Positions 57,713-64,000 of a stretch of DNA of 64,000 nucleotides are shown here, one piece after another. Every line of letters begins with the position of its first letter. Within the stretch, counting starts at the first letter, position 1. Source of the DNA: Moniliella sp. 'wahieum' (taxonomy: Eukaryota > Basidiomycota > Moniliellomycetes > Moniliellales > Moniliellaceae). The notes below the pieces were generated by a model. The model made no database searches and was not told the origin of the DNA. It was given only the letters and a program-made list of their open reading frames with translations. Location: the NCBI GenBank assembly GCA_003971905.1, contig RSEE01000005.1:868001-932000 (forward strand), given 5' to 3'. The position numbers and the translations under genes were made by a program.

Positions 57713-59450
57713 TCAGCTCGAGCTGGACGGCGCTAGGCCCCGCAGCGCCGGCGCCAAACGGGCCAGAGCAATGAGGACAGCTTCTTCGGTGCGGATGGTA
57801 CGCGAGCCTTGGTCTTCCGCCACGTTAATCCACGCATCGAATAGCTGGTGTGCTTGCCCCGCAGGCAAAGGGATACCCTCGTCGTGTTCCACCGCCACCT
57901 CCAGTCCAGCCACGCCACCAAAGACGATCAGAGCATGCTGGAAGGGCCGCAGAGCAACAGCCTCGTCTGCAGCAGGTGGTTCTGCGCCAGGCACAACCCC
58001 GACCGAAGCGGCCGCCTCGGGCTGGGAAGCAAATGTTGCTCAACACTTGAGTCAAAGCCGCCCCTCGCTCCGAGGTGCCGATGACCAGGTCGTACGCATC
58101 CACACCCGTTCGTCGGGAGCGGGGACAAAGGTGGAAGACTTGAACACATCCGCCAGTGAGGGGGCGAAACGAATGGCATAGCCCCAGTACGTTCCGTCTT
58201 CTTGCGTTGGTGTCGAACGAGGAACCAAGGTGGCTTCTTGGGTTACTGCTCCACTCATCCGGTGCTTTTGTCAATAGGCATGCGAACCGTAACCCTCGTC
58301 CCGGCTTCCAGAGAGCCACGAGTGCCGTCCTCGTTGAGAGGGGGGATGACGTGCACTGGGTCCCACAGCCCAACATCTACATCCCACGATCCCTTCACTC
58401 CGCGGTTGCGCCCTCCCTTGGGAGATGGTCCGATAATAACTCCCTCTCGGAACGAGCGTCGTCGTCCCGGCGCACGTGGGCGGGTAAGTCCAATGGAGGT
58501 AACAGCCCTGCCAAACGCAGATCAGGGTGCATAGGAGTCAAGGCTCTGCGGAGATACTGTGGAATCTCGAGGTAGGACAGAGACGGATCATAAACTGATC
58601 AGGATCGAACTCAGACTTGCTCGCATCCTCCTCCGTAGCAGTGTCCATGCTTCGGTCGCCATGCCGGCCACCAAACCCACCACGAAATCCTCCTCGGCCA
58701 CCACGTACAGGGCGGCCTCCCCGCGGCGGAGGCATAGCAGGAGGTGGAGACGCGTCGTGCCACACTACAATCTCGTCAATGTTGAAGATAGCTGCTGCAC
58801 GGGCAATGTGAGCGACCAGGCGAGCACGTAACTCGGGCGACTGGGCATTGAGAACAACGCTGCCAGGAACAGCCAAGGATACGGTCTGTCCGGAACGGCC
58901 AAGAGTGTGGTGAGTGCCCACTGCCGAGGGCTTGTAAGGGTTGTTCTGAGCGAAGAACTCGGCACCCTCGCTCTGGCTATTAGACGTGGATACTTCGTCC
59001 GCGAACTTGACCGTCCGGGGCCGCGCAGGCTCGTGCTCTTTTGCCTTTGGTACAGCATCAGGGGGGCTGAGGCGCCTTGGAGGGGACAGCAATGTTAAGG
59101 GAAATGTCGTCGGTCGGCAGGGATGCTGTCCCAGAATGACGCACTTTCACCCGATTCCTCCGTAGCAGGAGGTGCGTCATCGGAAGATGGGGCGATGGAT
59201 GCGGAATGAGAGCGCTTGCGAGAGAGGGCGGGCTTGAGAGCGGGTTTGGCGAGCGAAGCAGGACTGGTTGGGCCGGAAGGGGGCGCCGCAGCGGGTGCAG
59301 GTTGCTCGACGGCAGCGACCGACGCATCAACCGCAGGTGCAGGGGACTAGCCACCGACACATCGCCCTCGGTGTCCTGGTCGGTCCCGTTCTTCTTGCCG
59401 CGCGAGCGACGGCGGCGTTTGCGGGGAGCGTCTGCGCCAGCGTGATCCAT
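57713..59450 (-). CDS. SPOUT1/CENP-32-like putative RNA methyltransferase
   Basis: Member of the SPOUT-superfamily group that includes human SPOUT1 (C9orf114) and yeast YMR310C/YGR283C, SAM-dependent RNA methyltransferases by fold. The basic N-terminus (APRKRRRRSRGKKNG) suggests nuclear or nucleolar location. The core starts TVSLAVPGSVVLNAQSPELR, then VAHIARAAAIFNIDEIVVWH. A Gly/Arg insertion (GRPVRGGRGGFRGGFGGRHG) follows, then the inserted beta domain (VDVGLWDPVHV, GTRVTVRM). YDLVIGTSERGAAL, HALIVFGGVAGLEVAVEHD and FDAWINVAEDQGSRTIRTEE complete the SAM-binding knot; the GSRTIRTEEA element is the family hallmark. Frame breaks lie near 59110, 58575, 58240, 58060 and 57990. The start is the ATG at 59450; the stop is at 57713. 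Substrate cannot be inferred. Confidence 0.87.
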
Positions 59451-60138
59451 GGTGGGTGGGACGGAAGCAGGATGAGTCTCCTCAGGCCGCACTAACACTC
59501 GAGTCGTTCCCCCTCTTCTTTGGTGAAAGGGAGCGTTGGCTGCCAAAAAAATCGATCGGTGCAAGCAGGCAGCGGGCCATAGACTGGGCAAGGTAGGGTT
59601 GCTATTGGCAGCCTCCAAAATTTGTGAGGTCCCCATCACCATCGCACATCACAGGTGACGCGTGATGCATGATGCCTCTTCTTTCTGTCAACTCAATGTG
59701 ACCGGCGACCGGTGACCGGTGACCATTAATGAGGAGAGTAATGTCGCGAGAGGGTTGCCAGCTGAAGCTCTGAAGTTCGCGAAGCCGAAGGAGGTAGTGG
59801 CGACCGCGGTGGCGTTGTCGGAGCACCAAGATCGCCAGCCAACCACATGGACGGGTGTTGGAAGCGGGCGGGACTTTTGGACACGTAATGCGCTGCGGTG
59901 CCACAGGGGCTGGCAGCAGTACTAGAACGCACAGACCACCCGCCCACTGGCGCGGTGCCTCCCGACAGCCCCCACCCATAAGATCTAAGAAGCGTCTGGA
60001 CGGGTCCGCTGATCGATCGGTCGGCGCTGAGCCGTGCTGACATCCAGCCGGCCTCATCTACGCTTGCAATGACACCAGGGTTGGAATCGCGCCGGCCTCC
60101 GCTAACCCCTGTCACCATCCCCCGTCCCCTCCACGCCC
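59451..60138. promoter_or_regulatory. Divergent intergenic region with short direct repeats
   Basis: Separates the SPOUT-type gene (-) from the next gene (+). It contains GGTGACGCGTGATGCATGATG near 59655 and four GACCGGT-type heptamers (59700-59722). An open frame on the minus strand at 59726-60118 lacks motifs. Confidence 0.4.
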
Positions 60139-61124
60139 ATGACCACTCTCACCCTCGGTCCCGACTTTTCGCCACAGGTGGGCACCATTGGCAGGAGCCA
60201 GCCGCACTGTCCAAGCTCGTCGCCGACACGTTTGACGACTCATCCCATCCCGCTGGCCAGCAGCCCCCTGGATACCACCTCGCCCTCCAGCTCGCCGACA
60301 AGGTCATTCTTGCTGTCCAGGCTGATCCAGGCAAGGCGGATGAGATCCTGGACTGGCTGTTGGCTGCAACCTCGGGTCCTCACCGGGGCGGGCCCGAGAG
60401 TTTGGACGGGTGGGCGCATGACTCGTACATCGGTCCTGCATGGCAAGGTCCGTCTCCCTCGCGCCTGCGTCCAAGCAATGGTCGTCAGGCCTACGTTGTC
60501 GAGCACGTGCTTGCCCGCTACAAGGCCATCTGGGACGATATGGACCATGTCACCTCCGAACCCCTGGACTGGGACACCCCCGAGGGGCCGAGCAAGCGGC
60601 TGGCCCAGGCACGACTCATCCTGGGTCCCACCCTGTTACTCGGCTACCTGTTACCATGGACCCCTTCCGCGCCCAGGCATGGGATGCGGTCCAAGACATC
60701 ATTCGCCGAGTGGGCATGACCCCAGGGAGTCACTCGACGGGGGGGTATTTGGCTTTAGCTGCCATCATCGAGACCGCGGCGCCTGCGTGGACGAATGGAC
60801 CCACCCGGCCCCCGACGGTGAAGGTGTCTTTGGCTGGGGCACCCACTGGCTCGAAATTTATGGACGGTGCAGAACCCCTACCAACGGTGGACCTTCCGTT
60901 CGGCTTGCCACTTCACGGCCTCGCGCGACTGGCGGCCGTCACCCAAGCACATGGACCACATGCCTAAGCCCGTCCGCCGCCTCTTTAATGACATTTCTGC
61001 TTTGGCCCAACGCTGGGCCCAGGCTGGTTCGCTACGCCATTCGTCCTTTGGCTACCCCCCCGCCCTCACGAGTTTGGGTGCAATGGAGAAGTATGGCTGG
61101 TTTCTTCAAGAAGACGATGCTTGA
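60139..61124 (+). CDS. Unrecognised protein of about 330 residues
   Basis: I do not recognise this protein. It starts MTTLTLGPDFSP, then after a frame break near 60175 reads HHWQEPAALSKLVADTFDDS, YHLALQLADKVILAVQADPG, ADEILDWLLAATSGPHRGGP, YVVEHVLARYKAIWDDMDHV and KRLAQARLILGPTLLLGYLL. After further breaks it continues DPFRAQAWDAVQDIIRRVGM, GVFGWGTHWLEIYGR, NPYQRWTFRSACHFTASRDW and KPVRRLFNDISALAQRWAQA, ending GWFLQEDDA with TGA at 61122-61124. Helical, soluble, no signal peptide and no obvious catalytic motif. Consistent codon pattern across four frame segments supports a real gene. Confidence 0.6.
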
Positions 61125-63342
61125 AGAGCCAGAGGAGGCAAGCCATTGCCCGGCTTGTTGTACCTTCCTCAAAACCTGTGGGGCATATGTCGTGAGTAAA
61201 TGAGTGTTGGTAGCAGTGGGGTCTACGGCGCTCCTACCACCAGGGGTCCGTTTGTGCATTAGCGCTTAGCTCTCCAAGAACTCCCTTATGGAACTTCACA
61301 CGAACCTCGTAAAGAGGGTAGGCTGGCCTACGGGCTGGCCCCCACAATCTTAGTTCTGCCCTGTCTGTTCTACATTTAGTCCGAGCGTGGGGGTATGGCC
61401 AGTATAGTGGGGTCCAAAACCCGCCACACGCTCTGCTTCAAGCTTCAACACGTCTGTTTCTCTTTTTTTGTGGGTAATCCCCCCACCTGTTGCCCCAGAC
61501 ATCTGCGGGGTGTTGTCAACATCATCATCAACCACAACCCAATGAAAAAGGCCTTTTCTTCGGGACACCATGGTGATCCATATTTCTATCTCTTTTTGTA
61601 GAGGGAGGGAAGTATCTCTGTGCCTTGCCTTGCCTTGCTTGCCTTGCCTTGCCTTGCCATGCCTGTGTTCGGTTGGGGCAGAAGCCGTGAGGGGTTCCAC
61701 TTGCATAATAGCAGCTACATGTAGTGGAACCACAGCTTTCGCTAGCAATAAATGTGGTTAAGACCCGCCTCAGGCACATCGAGATAACTACGAGTCGATG
61801 AGGCCCTTTGAGAGTACATATGTGTACTCATGCTGACATGCGTTGTGATGGTCACAGCTCTACAACACATTTGGGGTCGACGCAAAGCCCAGTGTGTTGA
61901 TCTGTATAGAGACAACGGATGGGTGCTGTGGCGGCGTGCCCCGACGAAGCGCCGCTGCTATTGTGGGGGAGAGACTGCCAGGGTGGGGGACAGCAGGGGG
62001 AAACGCATCGAAGGTAGTGCTACATGGCCAGAAATCTGAAGCTTCAAGCTTAGCGCTTATTGGCGCTTTGAAGAGGCGGCCCGTCTGAGATGAACTCTAT
62101 TGAGCAGGACAAAGAGAGGGGGAGGCAGTAGCGGACAACTCTGCCGTCACTCCGCCGGCTGAGCTCAGCCTGCGGGAGGATATGTCCTGTAGTAGTGGTC
62201 AGCAGAATTGTGGTTGCGCTTATAACCGACCTATTTCCTCGTCTTCACCCTTGGCAGTCACTCTTCCTTGTCCTCTCTCCACACTGGCCGAAAGGGCCGA
62301 CGCCACAAATGTTGGGGGCCACGTAGACACTTCTCATCAGCATCAGCCTTCAAGCTGCTCAGCGCGCTCAGCCAGCTTCACATGAAGCTTGAAGCTTGAA
62401 GAGGCTCCACAGCCGCCGGGAGGAGAATGTGTGTCTGACGACGTTCAGCGTTTTCCCCACTTTCCTCCGACAGACCCACAAGTCGAGGGGTTCAGGGGCT
62501 AGTGTGGACCAAACACTGGCGTATGCATGCATATCATCATGCTCCCCCATTAGGCTGACCTCAGGTCTGTGATGCCGCCGGGATGGGGGAGCAGCAGGTA
62601 GCACAACTACGGGACGGTGCCTGAAATACAAATGGCTAGCAGATGCACTGCTGTGGCGTGTATACCTGCTGAGCTGAGCGATGGTCCGGCCTCCCCCGGC
62701 CTGAGCCTCAGGTCTCACCGCACCAGGCAATATATATCCGCGCCGCCACAGGGACTTCAAGCTCACAGGCTCAGACTCAGGCCCTGTCCGGCTCGCTCTC
62801 ACTTGGGTCATATATTCAATGCCAACAGATTTAATTGTCAGCGCTGTCCTCAACTTTTACTACGCCTTGTCCCAGCCTGCTTCTACTGCACTCATCGATC
62901 ATCGATCATCACTAATCCCGCCGGGTGTCTGTACTGCTGTGCCTCGTGTGGAGCTTGCCGCGCCCCCCACATCTGTTTCCCCTTCAGTGAACCTTGAACA
63001 GCCGTTCCTGGGTCTTCGTTAGTTTGTATATCAGTACCGGTCTTCTATAGTATCAGCTCTTAACGTGTTAACCACACCCGCAGGTTCCTTTATCACCACC
63101 ACCACAGCCGTGTTACGGTTGCATCCTACTTTTCTCAGGGCTATACCAGCATGCCGCAGATCTTGCACTCCTTCCGCAACCAAAGGACGTCGCGTCCTCC
63201 CAGGACGGCCACGTGCCCGAAGGGTGAAGAGACCAAGCCGGGCTTGCCCTCCATATTTCGTGCCGTTACGCGTACATATCCCCTTTCTGTGCTCTCCCTT
63301 ATTGATGGTCTGCAGAGAGCGCGTGCTGATTTTAGTATACAG
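61125..63342. other. Gene-poor region upstream of the acetate transporter gene
   Basis: Contains a TTGCC microsatellite, AAGCTTCAAGCTT-type motifs near 61437, 62041 and 62385, and a palindromic ATCGATCATCGATCATC near 62897. Upstream exons of the transporter gene may lie in the last few hundred bases but I could not place them. Confidence 0.4.
61621..61662. repeat. Pentanucleotide microsatellite (TTGCC)n
   Basis: About eight TTGCC units with one CTTGCTT interruption, in a gene-poor region. Confidence 0.85.
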
Positions 63343-64000
63343 CTGGAGGGCACACCCTTGATACATCGCAACCGGCATTCCCCGTATTCCATCGGTACGC
63401 ACCTTCCGCCCTGCAGCCCCTCTTTCTCTGCAGCTGTTGTACCACAACAACCATAAACTAACTGTTGTTTATACCCCTCCCTCCACCAACAGGAAGTTCG
63501 CTTCTCCCTCGCCTCTTGGTCTTTTCGCCTTTGCCACCACCACCTTCATCCTCTCGCTTTTCAACGTGGGAGCTAGGGGTGTCAGTCACCCCAACCTGAT
63601 TGTTGCCCCTGCCCTGGCAACCGGAGGACTGGCACAGCTAATCGCCGGCATCTGGGAGTTCGCGTCGGGTATGTCCATTCGTTCATATCCTTTGTCTCCT
63701 ATTCACCGAATACGACAAGATGACGCTGACTCTCTTTTCTGTTGCGTTTGCCAATGCGCTTTTCTCTTCCTTCCTTTTCTACACAGGTAATACATTTGGC
63801 GCTACAGCCTTCTGCATGGTACGCATTCACTGTCCTGATAACCAACGCCATGGTAACATGCTGACTCTCATTGTCCACAGTACGGGAGCTTTTGGGTTGG
63901 GTTTGCCATCATCTTTATCCCTTGGTTTGGCATCCAAGGTGGCGTCCCCGCAGACGAACTGGATTCGAGCATTGGGATCTTCCTTGCCACCTGGTTCATC
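63343..64000 (+). CDS. GPR1/FUN34/YaaH acetate transporter (partial, cut by window end)
   Basis: Plasma-membrane monocarboxylate (acetate) transporter of the AceTr family; yeast relatives are ADY2/ATO1-3. An exon (63343-63394) reads GGHTLDTSQPAFPVFHR and joins over intron 63395-63492, which holds a CTAAC branch site, to KFASPSPLGLFAFATTTFIL. This contains the family signature NPAPLGL in altered form (SPSPLGL). SHPNLIVAPALATGGLAQLI and AGIWEFASG follow, and introns 63669-63786 and 63819-63880 lead to NTFGATAFCM and YGSFWVGFAIIFIPWFGIQG. At least three membrane helices are visible. The 5' end is not located, and the 3' end lies beyond the window. The Asn of the usual NPAPLG motif is Ser here, at a site important for transport in studied homologues. 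Confidence 0.87.

Noticed and set aside
1-64000. CRISPR array, phage, integrative element or bacterial defence system
   Set aside because: No spaced direct-repeat array and no such genes; introns, eukaryotic tRNAs and fungal protein families show a fungal nuclear genome.

Overview
This window is a piece of a fungal nuclear genome, most likely from a basidiomycete. The evidence is a GC-rich composition, short GT-AG introns (55-185 nt, donors mostly GTACGT, GTGAGT or GTATGT, sometimes a visible CTAAC/CTGAC branch site), tRNA genes with short introns, and a gene set that is eukaryotic and fungal: IRE1, PHO88/SND3, SUR2, SEN34, TSR2, ORC3, RSC9, a GPR1/ATO acetate transporter and a GYP5-type Rab GAP. 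The low intron density fits Ustilaginomycotina-like fungi better than mushrooms, but that placement is an inference from gene style only.

Layout. 1-6.4 kb is gene-poor and repeat-rich: fragments of a dispersed repeat family with CCHC zinc knuckles, small palindromes, a 42-bp tandem duplication and a tRNA-Phe. 6.4-24 kb is gene-dense: a secreted class-3 lipase (+), the unfolded-protein-response sensor IRE1 (+), an oxysterol-binding protein (-), 6-phosphogluconolactonase (-), a TBC-domain Rab GAP (-), PHO88/SND3 (+), tRNA-Gln (+) and sphinganine C4-hydroxylase SUR2 (-). At 24.4-25.7 kb lies an inverted copy of the repeat found near 0.7-1.35 kb. 25.9-38 kb holds SEN34 (+), a long low-complexity protein (-), TSR2 (-), a tRNA-Gly-like gene (-), a GPP/DOG-type HAD phosphatase (+) and tRNA-Pro (-). 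38-43.7 kb is repeat-rich with one unrecognised gene. 43.7-61 kb is dense again: two divergent unrecognised coiled-coil genes, RSC9 (+), mitochondrial isoleucyl-tRNA synthetase (+), ORC3 (-), a SPOUT1-like RNA methyltransferase (-) and an unrecognised protein (+). The window ends inside an acetate transporter gene (+).

Almost every recognisable gene needs one or more single-base frame corrections to read through. Many of these lie in C, G or A runs. The uniform pattern across essential genes points to uncorrected base-level indels in the assembly rather than to decayed genes. CDS coordinates below are therefore gene extents; introns and frame breaks are described in the text.

The genes are mostly housekeeping and do not form an operon-like pathway. 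There is a loose endomembrane and lipid theme at 6-24 kb: ER stress sensing (IRE1), ER targeting (SND3), sterol/PI4P transport (OSH type), phytosphingolipid synthesis (SUR2) and Rab control (GYP5 type). I saw no CRISPR array, no bacterial-type system, and no clear new multi-gene system. The least explained items are the CCHC repeat family, the recurrent small palindromes, the anomalous tRNA-Gly-like gene, and the divergent pair of unknown coiled-coil genes.
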